Assembly (NCBI RefSeq): GCF_001644035.1
Contig: NZ_LUUG01000077.1
Coordinates: 1 to 44,729 of the forward strand
Reading direction: 5' to 3'
DNA from: Methylomonas methanica
GTDB taxonomy: Bacteria > Pseudomonadota > Gammaproteobacteria > Methylococcales > Methylomonadaceae
Length of the DNA stretch: 44,729 nt
Part shown: one piece after another, positions 16,918 to 25,358 of the stretch
Layout: every line of letters starts with the position of its first letter
Numbering within the stretch: position 1 is the stretch's first letter
Translations under genes and position numbers: made by a program
Notes under the pieces: generated by a model
Database searches by the model: none
What the model was told of the DNA's origin: nothing
What the model saw: only the letters and a program-made list of their open reading frames with translations

Positions 16918-17007
16918 AAAATCGATATTAAAGCCGGTTTGATTTATTGCCGGCAGAGTTTTGATGTTGGTTGATATCGATTTTTTAACATTCGTTTAGG
17001 TGGAATA

Positions 17008-20000
17008 GTGAGCGATAAATTAGCAAGTGCTTTTTCAGTAAGCGCTACTCGACAGGAAGGGGTTCCTCAAGTAATCAGTGCGCGCCGCAGGCTATCGACT
17101 TGCGTGGCAATGGCTATCGCCGGGGTGTCTATGGTGTCGGCATTTGACGTGGAAGCCGCGCCGAAAAAAAACAGCAAAAGCAAAAGCGTAAATAGCAAAG
17201 CGGTTAGCGATTTGGAAGCGGAAAATCAGGCTTTGCGTCAGCAGCTTGCTGCCGCCAAACAACGCGAATTGGAATTTATCAAGCAAGGCGCAATAGGTGC
17301 TGCGCCAGCCGGAGCCGCGGTAACATCTACAGAAACCACTGCCGCGCAGAATGAAGCGCCGGCTGAGGCTTTAGCCAAGAACGACGAAGACCAAAAAGAG
17401 GATTTGGGTGAAGTGGTCGTCAAGGCCAAGCCCAAATTGGCGAAATTACACGAGGTGGCGCAATCGGTATCAGTGGTATCCGGCACCGAGCTTAACCGGG
17501 AATTGTCCAGGGACTTGGGCGACATCACCCGCCGCGCCTCCAACGTACAGTTCAACCAGAACAACACGCGTGGCGCCTCATTGTCGGTGCGCGGTTTGGG
17601 TAAAAGAAGCTTCACGGAAACGCAGGACCCCAGCGTCGGTGTGACGGTGGACGGCGTCCCGTACGCCTTGACGCAGCTGGCTAACTTCAGTTTTTACGAC
17701 GTGGAAGCTGTGGAAGTAACGCGCGGGCCGCGCGGCACCGAAGGCGGTTTAGCTGCCAGCTCCGGTAAGGTCAATGTTACCTCAAAATTGCCGACATTTG
17801 CGCCAACGGCCGAATTGTCCGCCGCTTATGGGCAAAGGGAATCGCTGATCTTGCAAGGGGCTTTGGGCGGTACGGTGATTGATAATTTTCTGGCTTGGCG
17901 CGGTTCGTTTATCGTTGACAAGGCGCGCGGTTTTTACGAAAACGAATACGATAGAAATTACACACTATATAACCGTGACCGCTTAAGTGGCCGCGCGCAG
18001 TTGCTATTTACCCCGACATCCAATCTGACGGCAAGATTCATCGCCGACTTTGAGCCCAAGCAGCCGCAGCTGCAAAACGGTTTGACCTTCTACCACGATC
18101 AGCCTTTTCGGTTTGCCGACGGCAGTCTCACGGATAGAAACGGCACATCCGCCTACTCCAAACTCAATGGCTATTTCAGTCATAGCAACCAATTTGCACT
18201 GACCGACACGACAAGTCCGGGTGCGATCAGCGCTGTTGGCTCAAGAGCGGCGGCCGGGCAATATTTTGCGAATCGAGGCTTTACCTATAACGACTACATT
18301 GGCGGCGAACAACGCGGCACCGTCTGGTTCGACCAAAATAAAGGTCAAACCGTCAACAATCAGGGCGCGGCGGCCTTAATCGACTGGGAAGTCGGCAATC
18401 ATGTATTGAGTTCCAGGACCGGGGTGCGCGAATATCGCTTCGATGCGCATAACGACGAAGGCACGCCGTTTGACATCAGCGCCGATGGCGGCGGTGGGGT
18501 TAAATATAATCAATGGACGCAGGAATTTAAAATCGTCAACAAACCGGGTGGCTTTCTGGATTACAAAGCCGGTGTGATCGGTTTGTGGACCAAGGATAAT
18601 GTAGACTCGAAAGCCGGCTGGGGTGCCGACGCCGGGGCCTGGTTTGCCACCAATGGTCAGTACAATGCTTTATATAGAAACGCCGGTACCAATCGCGGAG
18701 CTGGTGAGGCTATCCTGAAAGACCTGTTGCAGGATGCGCGTACCTTCGAATCTACCGAGATCCGTACCCAATCCGGCGCCCTGTACGGCGAATCGGATTT
18801 GCACTTTACCGATAAATTCACCCTTACAGCAGGGGTACGCGCCACCCATGAAGATCGTAAATCGCGTAACTTCAAGATTATTGGCCGAAATGGTGTCGGC
18901 GGAGCGTTTAATCCTGTAGCGGTAAGGGATGTGGCGACCGGCGGGTTTAACTCCGATACTGCGCAGTCTTTTACGGTCGATCAGAACGGCGACGGCGTAC
19001 CCGACAAAAATCCTGACGGCTCCAATAAAACGGTTACCAACTCGTTCTACGGATCGACCACCAATTACGGTAAGCTGAACGCGGCGCAAACCGGTGTAGT
19101 AGCCGGCGATGCCGTCGTGAACAGTGCCGAGCAAACCGCGCTGGCCGATTCCTTGGCGGCGCGTTACTTTGGCGGCTCCAGCTATTCGGCTTTGACTGCC
19201 GCGCAAAAAACCATGGTGGCCAACGCCAAAACCCTGCGTGCTTCGCAAATCGGCCGCTTGAATCAAACCGTCGAGGATGATTACCGTGATGTGTTGTATA
19301 CCGCGCAACTGACGCCCAGCTACAAAATCAATGAAGACCTGACGACGTATTTGTCCTGGCAATATGGCGAGAAATCCGGATCGATCGCCCCGGTCAACGG
19401 TCTGCCTTTCACCGTCAAGCCTGAAGAAACCCATGCCCTGGAGCTTGGTTTCAAATCCTTCTGGCTGGATAAGTCCGTCGTGCTCAATGTCGACGCGTTT
19501 GTCATGGATATTAAAAATTACCAGCAAGCGGTACAAGTGGTCGATCAATTCCAAACTGAAGTCAATCTGGCGCCCGGCGGTTCCGGCTTGACGGCTTATG
19601 CGACGACTCAGGGCAATGTCGGCCGAGTGCGGGTACATGGCGTGGAACTGGACAGTGTGATCAACACCATCCCTGATTTGTCGATCCGCTTTAACGGTGC
19701 GTATAACGTTGCCGAATATCTGGATTACAAAAATGCGCCCAAGCCCGATGAGCTGGGTTATCTCACCGGGGATTACGTCGATATGACCGGCCAATATCTA
19801 CCGGGCGCTTCCAAATGGAATTTTAACGTCGGCGCGGAATACACCAAACCGATTTTCGAGAGTAAATACATCGCGCACACCAGCTTTAATACCAATTACC
19901 AAACAGAGTTCAATAACAGCGATACCTTATCCGCCTACGGTTGGGTAGGTGATAGGGCAAGAACCGACGCGGCGATAGGCATAGGTACCCGTGACAAGCA

Positions 20001-20124
20001 CTGGGATTTGAGCTTGATCGGTAAAAACATCTTCAACGATAGAAATCACGAAACTGGTTGGAATTCCTATGCGCCGGATCCTTATCCGAGGTGGTTCGGT
20101 ATTCAGCTAAGCGGGAAAATTTAG
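17008..20124 (+). CDS. TonB-dependent outer-membrane receptor 1 with N-terminal coiled-coil extension
   Basis: This 1038-residue receptor starts at a GTG with AGGTGG upstream, matching the layout of receptor 2. A long signal peptide (to about residue 50) leads to a Lys-rich stretch, a predicted coiled coil (about 64-94, heptad-like SDLEAENQALRQQLAAAK), an acidic linker and a TonB-box-like DLGEVVV (132-138). The plug domain (about 140-260, with SLSVRGLGKRSF and VEVTRGPRG) and a C-terminal beta-barrel follow, ending in the aromatic-rich YPRWFGIQLSGKI. A calcium-type loop DQNGDGVPD begins at residue 658. It should import a large or scarce ligand across the outer membrane; the ligand is unknown. 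It is homologous to and tandem with receptor 2, has its own sigma-54 promoter, and ends at a strong terminator. Confidence 0.9.
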   Translation: MSDKLASAFSVSATRQEGVPQVISARRRLSTCVAMAIAGVSMVSAFDVEAAPKKNSKSKSVNSKAVSDLEAENQALRQQLAAAKQRELEFIKQGAIGAAPAGAAVTSTETTAAQNEAPAEALAKNDEDQKEDLGEVVVKAKPKLAKLHEVAQSVSVVSGTELNRELSRDLGDITRRASNVQFNQNNTRGASLSVRGLGKRSFTETQDPSVGVTVDGVPYALTQLANFSFYDVEAVEVTRGPRGTEGGLAASSGKVNVTSKLPTFAPTAELSAAYGQRESLILQGALGGTVIDNFLAWRGSFIVDKARGFYENEYDRNYTLYNRDRLSGRAQLLFTPTSNLTARFIADFEPKQPQLQNGLTFYHDQPFRFADGSLTDRNGTSAYSKLNGYFSHSNQFALTDTTSPGAISAVGSRAAAGQYFANRGFTYNDYIGGEQRGTVWFDQNKGQTVNNQGAAALIDWEVGNHVLSSRTGVREYRFDAHNDEGTPFDISADGGGGVKYNQWTQEFKIVNKPGGFLDYKAGVIGLWTKDNVDSKAGWGADAGAWFATNGQYNALYRNAGTNRGAGEAILKDLLQDARTFESTEIRTQSGALYGESDLHFTDKFTLTAGVRATHEDRKSRNFKIIGRNGVGGAFNPVAVRDVATGGFNSDTAQSFTVDQNGDGVPDKNPDGSNKTVTNSFYGSTTNYGKLNAAQTGVVAGDAVVNSAEQTALADSLAARYFGGSSYSALTAAQKTMVANAKTLRASQIGRLNQTVEDDYRDVLYTAQLTPSYKINEDLTTYLSWQYGEKSGSIAPVNGLPFTVKPEETHALELGFKSFWLDKSVVLNVDAFVMDIKNYQQAVQVVDQFQTEVNLAPGGSGLTAYATTQGNVGRVRVHGVELDSVINTIPDLSIRFNGAYNVAEYLDYKNAPKPDELGYLTGDYVDMTGQYLPGASKWNFNVGAEYTKPIFESKYIAHTSFNTNYQTEFNNSDTLSAYGWVGDRARTDAAIGIGTRDKHWDLSLIGKNIFNDRNHETGWNSYAPDPYPRWFGIQLSGKI

Positions 20125-20180
20125 GATGGGAGGTTGACCGAAATATGCGATTGACACCAGCTCGTAACCTGGAAACGAAA

Positions 20181-20236
20181 CTGTTGATAGGCGGGCAGTT
20201 AGTCAGCAAAGGCTGATGACCTTTCAACAGTTTTTT
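20181..20236 (+). terminator. Terminator of TonB receptor 1 (hairpin element copy 2)
   Basis: CTGTTGATAGG (20181-20191) pairs imperfectly with CCTTTCAACAG (20220-20230), followed by six T at 20231-20236. An inner stem TCAGC/GCTGA lies inside. The same element occurs without the T-run at 16625-16673. Confidence 0.7.
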
Positions 20237-20454
20237 ATTTAGCGGCGTTGTTGCGGAGTTAGAAGGGCGGATAAATTTGGTTTAAAAGTTAGTTATTAAA
20301 TTCAATTGTTTAAATCTAATTAATGGATGGCTAGGAGGATGTTTATCACCCTGTGGCACGGTCGTTGCGTTGAGCGTTACAGAAAGTTCGGATCGCGGGC
20401 GTCGTAGCGGCGTTGGCTCGAATTGGTTTTTGTAACATTCGAATAGGTGAGATC
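20237..20454 (+). promoter_or_regulatory. Upstream region of TonB receptor 2
   Basis: There is no gene between the receptor 1 terminator and the receptor 2 start. An AT-rich stretch at about 20265-20325 precedes the sigma-54 promoter at 20354-20368. The 5' leader just before the start (AACATTCGaATAGGTGaGATcGTG) is nearly the same as that of receptor 1, which shows that both upstream regions come from one duplication. Confidence 0.6.
20354..20368 (+). promoter_or_regulatory. Sigma-54 promoter of TonB receptor 2
   Basis: TGGCACGGTCGTTGC is a perfect match to the TGGCAC-N5-TTGC consensus. The predicted start is near 20380, 75 nt ahead of the GTG at 20455. A reading frame extending upstream to 20413 would place its start codon only about 33 nt after the transcript start and without a ribosome site. 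Confidence 0.85.
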
Positions 20455-23214
20455 GTGAAGGAATATTTAGTGGGGAGTCTGTCGGCGGACAACATCGAAT
20501 CGGTGAAAGTGCCGTTGCACATCAGCAATCGGCGTGGTTTGTCGGCGTGCGTGGCAATGGCAATAGCGGGTGGTTCAATGTTACTTGCTAACGATGTGAT
20601 CGCCCAAACGGCAACGGTGAAAAAAAGCGCAAAAAAAGCCGGAAACAAAACGGTTGCCGATAGCAAGGTTAGCGATTTGCAGGCGCAAGTCGAGCGCTTG
20701 AGCCGGGAGCTGGAGGCATCCAAACGTCGCGAGCAGGATCTGCTCAAGAAAGGTGTGGCTACTGCGCCTGCCGCGGCCGGCACAGCCGAAGCAGCTGGGC
20801 TAAGCAGCCAGGAGCCGGACAGCGTTGTGGCGGCTGCCGAACCGGAGCCGGAAGAAAAAGCCGACGAACCGCAAGATCTGTCGGAAGTGGTCGTAACGTC
20901 TCGGCGTAAGGAAGAAAAATTACAGGAAGTGCCGATTCCGGTAGCGGTAATCAACCGGGAAACGCTGGAGCGGGATAACGTGGTATCTGTGCAAGACTTT
21001 TCCCGGCGCGCACCCAACCTGGGGGTCACGTCGGCGAATGCCCGGCAAACCAGTATTGCTTTGCGGGGATTGGGTAAGAACAGCGGTAACGAATCCATGG
21101 AACCCAGTGTTGGGGTGATGGTAGATAACGTCTGGCGGGCCTGGACCGGGGCGGCGTGGGCCAACTTTGCCGACCTGGATCAGGTGGAAGTGTTGCGCGG
21201 TCCGCAAGGTACGCTGCAAGGCAAAAACAGCAACCTGGGTTTGCTTAACATTACCACCAAGGCGCCGTCGTTTAAGAACAGTTATTACGTGGATGGTTTT
21301 GCCGGAAGCCGCGATGCGCTGCAAGGCAAATTCGGCGCCACAGGCACCATATTGCCCGGCTTATTAGCCTACAGGGCCTCGGGTTTTATCGATAAGCGCG
21401 ACGGTTTTGTGAAGAACTTTGATGTACATCGTAGCGAAGGTGATTTAGGCGAGACCAACGCCCTGGGCGGCCGTTTGCAATTTTTGTTTACGCCGAGCGA
21501 AGATTTGAGTGCGCGCTTGATTGTCGATAAAACCGCCTCGACCCAAACCATGAGCGTGCAACCACTCATCGCCGATCCAACGAGATTTGATGATGGTACC
21601 CTTCGGACTACTACTTTCAGCACCCGCTTGGCTAGGGATTGGTTTAATACGCTGCGCAGCAATGGTCAAGCGGTGACCGTGATTGGCGATCCCAGGGCGA
21701 TGGCGAATAATGAAAGACGCCAATCGCGCGGTGACGGGTCGGGTGTGTCCGCCGAAATTAACTGGGATGTGGCAGGGCATCGTTTCACCTCTATCTCCGC
21801 TTACCGGGATGCGTTGTTTGAACCGAACCATGATGGCGAGTCAAGCACCGCTGACGTCGAGCGTATCTCCGGTTGGACCGTTAAAAATGAACAGTGGTCG
21901 CAGGAGCTTAGGCTGGCGTCTAAAGACCCCGGACCAGTCGATTACCAATTCGGGGTATTTGCGATGCGGGCTATCGCCGATACGTTTAATCAACGCCTTT
22001 TCGGCGTTGATGCTGGCGCCTTCCACGCAAGCAACAGCCAATATGCCCTATTGAATGCCACTCCGGCATCCCGGCAATTATTGGCGGCGTCCATGCGCGA
22101 CACCATGTTGACGCAAAACGTGGTGCCGGCCACTGACAGCTATGCCGGCTATGGTCAGATCAACTGGCATGTCACCGATGATGCGACCTTGACCTTGGGC
22201 TTGCGCAACACTTTTGAACGTCGGGAAAACACCGGTTACAGCCGGAATTTAGGCGGTGTCAATCTGGATACTTTGGGAGCGTCATTGGGTGCCAATGCAG
22301 CGCAAATTGCTGCTGCCAAAGCCATCCGCAGCAATCGTCTGGGGCCGGAATGGGATGCACCGCGTCAGGGGTTCGATCAGAACTCGCAAAACTGGTTGAT
22401 CAATCCCAGCTATAAGGTCAATAAAGATCTGATGGTTTACGGTTCGGTGGCCGGAGGCCAAAAATCCGGTGCCGCGCAGTTCAACTTCAATACTGGAGCC
22501 ACCGAAAACGTCAAGCCGGAAGACGTGATGGACTACGAATTTGGTGTGAAGACTACTTGGCTGGATCGCAAGCTGGTGTTCAACGTCAACTTATACCAAA
22601 CCGACATTCAAAGTTTTCAATCGCAGTTGGTTGCACCCGATCCATTGCGCTCAGGGCAATTCTTGTCTCAGCTAGGCAATATTGGCGGTATCCAATTGCG
22701 CGGTATCGAGTTGGAAACCAATTGGGATATTACTCAAGGTTTGAATGTGTTCCTGAATGGTTCGTATAACAAGGCCATTTATACCGACTTTGCCAACGCG
22801 CCTTGCCCGCCGGAGGCTAATAACACGGGTTATTGCGATCAGACCGGCAAAACCATACCCAACGCGCCGGCCTTTACCGCCAACTACGGGATAGATTACC
22901 GGGCACCGCTCACCTTTGGTTACGGTAACGACTACGGTCTACAGTGGCATGCCTATCTGATCGATAGCTTTAAATCGGCGGCTAACTACAACGCCAGCTT
23001 GTCGCGTTACGGTAAGCAGGATGCCTATCACGTCACCGACGGCGGCATTGGTGTGGGTACCAAAAATGGTAAGTACAACCTGGATTTGGTCGGTAGAAAC
23101 ATTTTCGACACCATCTACTTTACCAATGCCAGTAACTTTTCCGGTACCGGCGCGGCTAGCGCGTCATTCGGCGATGCGCGTTACTACGGGGTGCACTTTA
23201 GAGCCAAATTCTAA
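20455..23214 (+). CDS. TonB-dependent outer-membrane receptor 2 with N-terminal coiled-coil extension
   Basis: This 919-residue paralogue of receptor 1 uses the GTG at 20455, preceded by AGGTGA in a leader shared with receptor 1. Features in order are a long signal peptide (SNRRGLSACVAMAIAGGSML...), a Lys-rich run, a coiled coil (about 71-99, VSDLQAQVERLSRELEASK), a Pro/Glu-rich acidic linker and a TonB-box-like DLSEVVV (141-147). Then come a plug with IALRGLGKNSGN and VEVLRGPQGTLQGKNS and a barrel ending in ARYYGVHFRAKF. The GPQGTLQGKN form of the plug motif is typical of receptors for larger organic ligands, and receptor 1 differs there (GPRGTEGG). An SMP-30-like gene follows 74 nt later and is probably co-transcribed. 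The ligand is unknown. Confidence 0.9.
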   Translation: MKEYLVGSLSADNIESVKVPLHISNRRGLSACVAMAIAGGSMLLANDVIAQTATVKKSAKKAGNKTVADSKVSDLQAQVERLSRELEASKRREQDLLKKGVATAPAAAGTAEAAGLSSQEPDSVVAAAEPEPEEKADEPQDLSEVVVTSRRKEEKLQEVPIPVAVINRETLERDNVVSVQDFSRRAPNLGVTSANARQTSIALRGLGKNSGNESMEPSVGVMVDNVWRAWTGAAWANFADLDQVEVLRGPQGTLQGKNSNLGLLNITTKAPSFKNSYYVDGFAGSRDALQGKFGATGTILPGLLAYRASGFIDKRDGFVKNFDVHRSEGDLGETNALGGRLQFLFTPSEDLSARLIVDKTASTQTMSVQPLIADPTRFDDGTLRTTTFSTRLARDWFNTLRSNGQAVTVIGDPRAMANNERRQSRGDGSGVSAEINWDVAGHRFTSISAYRDALFEPNHDGESSTADVERISGWTVKNEQWSQELRLASKDPGPVDYQFGVFAMRAIADTFNQRLFGVDAGAFHASNSQYALLNATPASRQLLAASMRDTMLTQNVVPATDSYAGYGQINWHVTDDATLTLGLRNTFERRENTGYSRNLGGVNLDTLGASLGANAAQIAAAKAIRSNRLGPEWDAPRQGFDQNSQNWLINPSYKVNKDLMVYGSVAGGQKSGAAQFNFNTGATENVKPEDVMDYEFGVKTTWLDRKLVFNVNLYQTDIQSFQSQLVAPDPLRSGQFLSQLGNIGGIQLRGIELETNWDITQGLNVFLNGSYNKAIYTDFANAPCPPEANNTGYCDQTGKTIPNAPAFTANYGIDYRAPLTFGYGNDYGLQWHAYLIDSFKSAANYNASLSRYGKQDAYHVTDGGIGVGTKNGKYNLDLVGRNIFDTIYFTNASNFSGTGAASASFGDARYYGVHFRAKF

Positions 23215-23225
23215 TTGTTACTTAC

Positions 23226-23251
23226 GCCGGGCAGCTAAACTGCCGCCCGGC
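23226..23251 (+). terminator. Bulged hairpin between TonB receptor 2 and the SMP-30 gene
   Basis: GCCGGGCAG folds with CTGCCGCCCGGC across the loop CTAAA, with a 3-nt bulge. No T-run follows, so partial termination or mRNA stabilisation is more likely than a full stop between these genes. Confidence 0.4.
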
Positions 23252-23288
23252 AAACTGATTGATCGAAACATTTGCAAAGGAAATACTT

Positions 23289-24248
23289 ATGTTATCTAAA
23301 CACTTATATTTACTTGGTTTTGGCGCGTTGATATACGGGGCGGCCGCTTGCGCGGACGACCCGGTTACGCCCGCTATTCCCGGGGTCTCCGCCGGTGGCG
23401 TAGTAGCCGAGCTAATCAAGGACGGCTTTAACGGCACGGAGGGACCCATTGGCTATACCGACGGCAGTTTATTGTTCACGGAAACCCAAGCCAACAAAAT
23501 CGTTCGTATCGGCTTGGACGATAAAGTCTCGACGTTTCTGGAAAATTCCAACGGCGCTAACGGTCTGGCTTTGACGCCCGATGGCGAAATCATCGCGGTA
23601 CAAACCCTAAAAACCAAAGTCGGCGTAGTCTATCCAGCCAACAAGAAAAATACCTTGGCCGAAAATTACCAAGGCACGGCATTTCAGCGTCCGAACGATT
23701 TAGTTCGCGCCAGCAATGGCGGTATCTACTTCACCGATAGCGGCACCCGGCCCAATAAAGAAAATCCCAATCCGCCGCCATCGCATCCCGGTGTATTTTA
23801 TATTTCACCGGGCGGCGAGCTTAAGCAACTGGCAACCGACATCGAGCGTCCTAACGGTATTCAATTGAGCAAGGACGAAAAGGTGTTGTACGTCGCCAAT
23901 ACGCAAGGCGAGCATATTCTGGCTTACGACATTGCCGCGGATGGCTCGATTCAGAATCGCCGCAACTTTGCCAAACTGGATGGCTGGAAAAAAGGTGAAG
24001 ACGGCACTTGGTCCAGCGGAGCGGATGGCATTGCATTGGACGATGAAGGTAGATTGTATGTTGCCTCCAACGCCGGCGTAGAAATCATCAGCGCCAAAGG
24101 TGAGATTCTGGGCGTGATTCCACTACCCAAAAAGCCGCAAAATCTGGCCTTCGCCGGTATCGATAAGAAAACCCTGTATGTGGTGGGTCGCGGCGCGGCC
24201 TATAAAATTCCGTTGCTGACTGCTGGTATTAGCAGTCGGCCGAAATAG
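23289..24248 (+). CDS. SMP-30/gluconolactonase/LRE-family periplasmic beta-propeller protein
   Basis: This 319-residue protein starts at the ATG at 23289 (AAAGGAA 6-12 nt upstream; a longer TTG reading from 23259 is rejected). A signal peptide (LYLLGFGALIYGAAACA) is followed by a six-bladed propeller with the family landmarks EGPIGYTDGSLLFTE, FQRPNDLVRASNGGIYFTDS and ERPNGIQLSKDEKVLYVANT. The Glu, Asn and Asp in these segments are the expected metal ligands. Family members hydrolyse sugar or aromatic lactones and some act on organophosphates or sulfated compounds. The Cys near the cleavage site is not in a good lipobox. Position behind receptor 2 suggests it acts on an imported ligand in the periplasm. 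Confidence 0.8.
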   Translation: MLSKHLYLLGFGALIYGAAACADDPVTPAIPGVSAGGVVAELIKDGFNGTEGPIGYTDGSLLFTETQANKIVRIGLDDKVSTFLENSNGANGLALTPDGEIIAVQTLKTKVGVVYPANKKNTLAENYQGTAFQRPNDLVRASNGGIYFTDSGTRPNKENPNPPPSHPGVFYISPGGELKQLATDIERPNGIQLSKDEKVLYVANTQGEHILAYDIAADGSIQNRRNFAKLDGWKKGEDGTWSSGADGIALDDEGRLYVASNAGVEIISAKGEILGVIPLPKKPQNLAFAGIDKKTLYVVGRGAAYKIPLLTAGISSRPK

Positions 24249-24364
24249 TGCTGAGTTGGCGGAGTATCTGAATTCTCCGCTCTGGGCACTTAAACCCTTG
24301 TCGCGCTGGCGAATTTAAGGGCCATCGCAATTATTTCATCAAGCTCTCGTGGTGATAACCTCTA

Positions 24365-24398
24365 ACGGGCAAGGATTTATCCTTAGCCCGTTTTTTTT
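24365..24398 (+). terminator. Rho-independent terminator after the SMP-30 gene
   Basis: ACGGGC-AAGGAT pairs with ATCCTT-A-GCCCGT around a TT loop with a single bulged A, followed by eight T at 24391-24398. Confidence 0.85.
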
Positions 24399-24788
24399 GT
24401 CCGGCGTTTTTTTGCCAAGCCCCAAGTTTTCGAACTTGGAATGTTGCAAAGTTTCGCTCCGGCTTATCTGCAAAATCTCCTCTCAACATGCCCATACAAC
24501 CTTAAACGCTTGGCGTGGTGCTAGCCCAGCAACAGTGCGTGTTGCGACCCTGCTGAATTTCCACCAGCTGCCTGAATTTTACTTGGGAATTTATAAATTC
24601 CTTAAGCGAGTTTGGATGAATTAAAAATAAATAATACGTTGTAAATCAATGCTTAAACGGCTTATAGGCGTTTGAAAAAAACCGGTGTTTTCTGGGTGGC
24701 ACGCTAGTTGCTTTTTACCTAATGAGGAACCTTATTTACGCGCGCTAAACCGTGCAGTTAGCAAAATTAATAACAGGAAGAAATATCG
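24399..24788 (+). promoter_or_regulatory. Upstream region of the rhodanese/DUF1501 operon
   Basis: There is no gene here. The region contains the inverted repeat GCAACA-GTGCG-TGTTGC at 24529-24545, about 150 bp before the promoter. It uses the same TGTTG/CAACA half-sites, in everted order, as the palindromes upstream of the activator. An AT-rich stretch runs from about 24585 to 24650. A near-perfect sigma-54 promoter lies at 24697-24711. Confidence 0.55.
24697..24711 (+). promoter_or_regulatory. Sigma-54 promoter of the rhodanese/DUF1549/DUF1501 operon
   Basis: TGGCACGCTAGTTGC followed by TTTTT is a perfect consensus -24/-12 promoter, including the T-rich tail often seen after it. The predicted start is near 24723, 66 nt before the ATG at 24789. 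Confidence 0.88.
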
Positions 24789-25295
24789 ATGAAAAACACG
24801 ACCACTGCTGCTTTATTAGCTCTGATCTTGGCCGCTCCGGTAGCGTTTGCCGCCGACGCGGACGCCGGCAAAAAAGCCGAGGCGCCGGCTGCGCGGCCTT
24901 ATACCTATAAAACTCCAAAATTGAAGCGCGCTGAAATCGATGCTTTGCTCGCCAAGCCCGAGCAAGTGTTGTTTATCGATGTGCGGCGTCCCGATGAAAT
25001 CAGCAAGATCGGTACCTTTCCGGTCTATTTGAACGTACAGATTGATGACCTGGATAAAGTTTTACCGTTTATTCCTAAAGAACGCTCAATCGTCACTGTT
25101 TCCAATCATGCCGGCCGTGCCGGTAAATCCGCCGACTTGTTGGCTGAGAAGGGTTTCAAAGTGGTAGGTGCGATAGGTTCGCAAAACTATGAAGAAGAGG
25201 GCGGCAAAATCACCAAAATCGCGGTGCCAGAACCCAAACCTGAAGAACATGCCAAAGAGCAAGAACACAGCAAAGGCCATAAGCACAAAGGTTAA
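24789..25295 (+). CDS. Exported rhodanese-fold protein lacking any cysteine, with His-rich tail
   Basis: This 168-residue protein has a clear signal peptide (ALLALILAAPVAFAADA) and a rhodanese-like fold: VLFIDVRRPDEISKIGT matches the conserved entry strand and DVR motif. Where the catalytic loop should read C-x-x-x-x-R, it reads VSNHAGRAGKS. The mature protein contains no Cys, so sulfur transfer by the usual persulfide route is impossible. The C terminus is charged with repeated His (HAKEQEHSKGHKHK), which suggests metal binding. It leads an operon with the DUF1549/DUF1553 and DUF1501 genes and is the gene nearest the best sigma-54 promoter. It may be a binding or regulatory module. Confidence 0.75.
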   Translation: MKNTTTAALLALILAAPVAFAADADAGKKAEAPAARPYTYKTPKLKRAEIDALLAKPEQVLFIDVRRPDEISKIGTFPVYLNVQIDDLDKVLPFIPKERSIVTVSNHAGRAGKSADLLAEKGFKVVGAIGSQNYEEEGGKITKIAVPEPKPEEHAKEQEHSKGHKHKG

Positions 25296-25358
25296 TTTCC
25301 GAATGAGGTTGGGTGATCCCGGCTTCGTTCTATCAAGCTGACATTTTGGAGGAATTCC

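Larger units (their letters stand above)
16380..17007. promoter_or_regulatory. Divergent control region between the arylsulfotransferase-family gene and TonB receptor 1
   Basis: This 628-bp region contains no gene. It carries two outward-facing sigma-54 promoters (16437-16451 minus, 16903-16917 plus) and a hairpin element at 16625-16673. That element shares TGTTGAnnGGCGGGCAG and flanking pieces with the stem upstream of TonB receptor 2 (20182-20230). The palindrome CAGCAGCTGCTG lies near 16735, and an AT-rich tract spans about 16780-16860, typical of a bending region between enhancer and promoter. Confidence 0.65.

Noticed and set aside
20413..20454. N-terminal extension of TonB receptor 2 from a TTG at 20413
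   Set aside because: It would start about 33 nt after the predicted sigma-54 transcript start without a ribosome site; the GTG at 20455 has AGGTGA and a leader shared with receptor 1.
24349..24624. 91-codon frame upstream of the rhodanese gene
   Set aside because: It runs through a clear terminator (24365-24398) and regulatory DNA.
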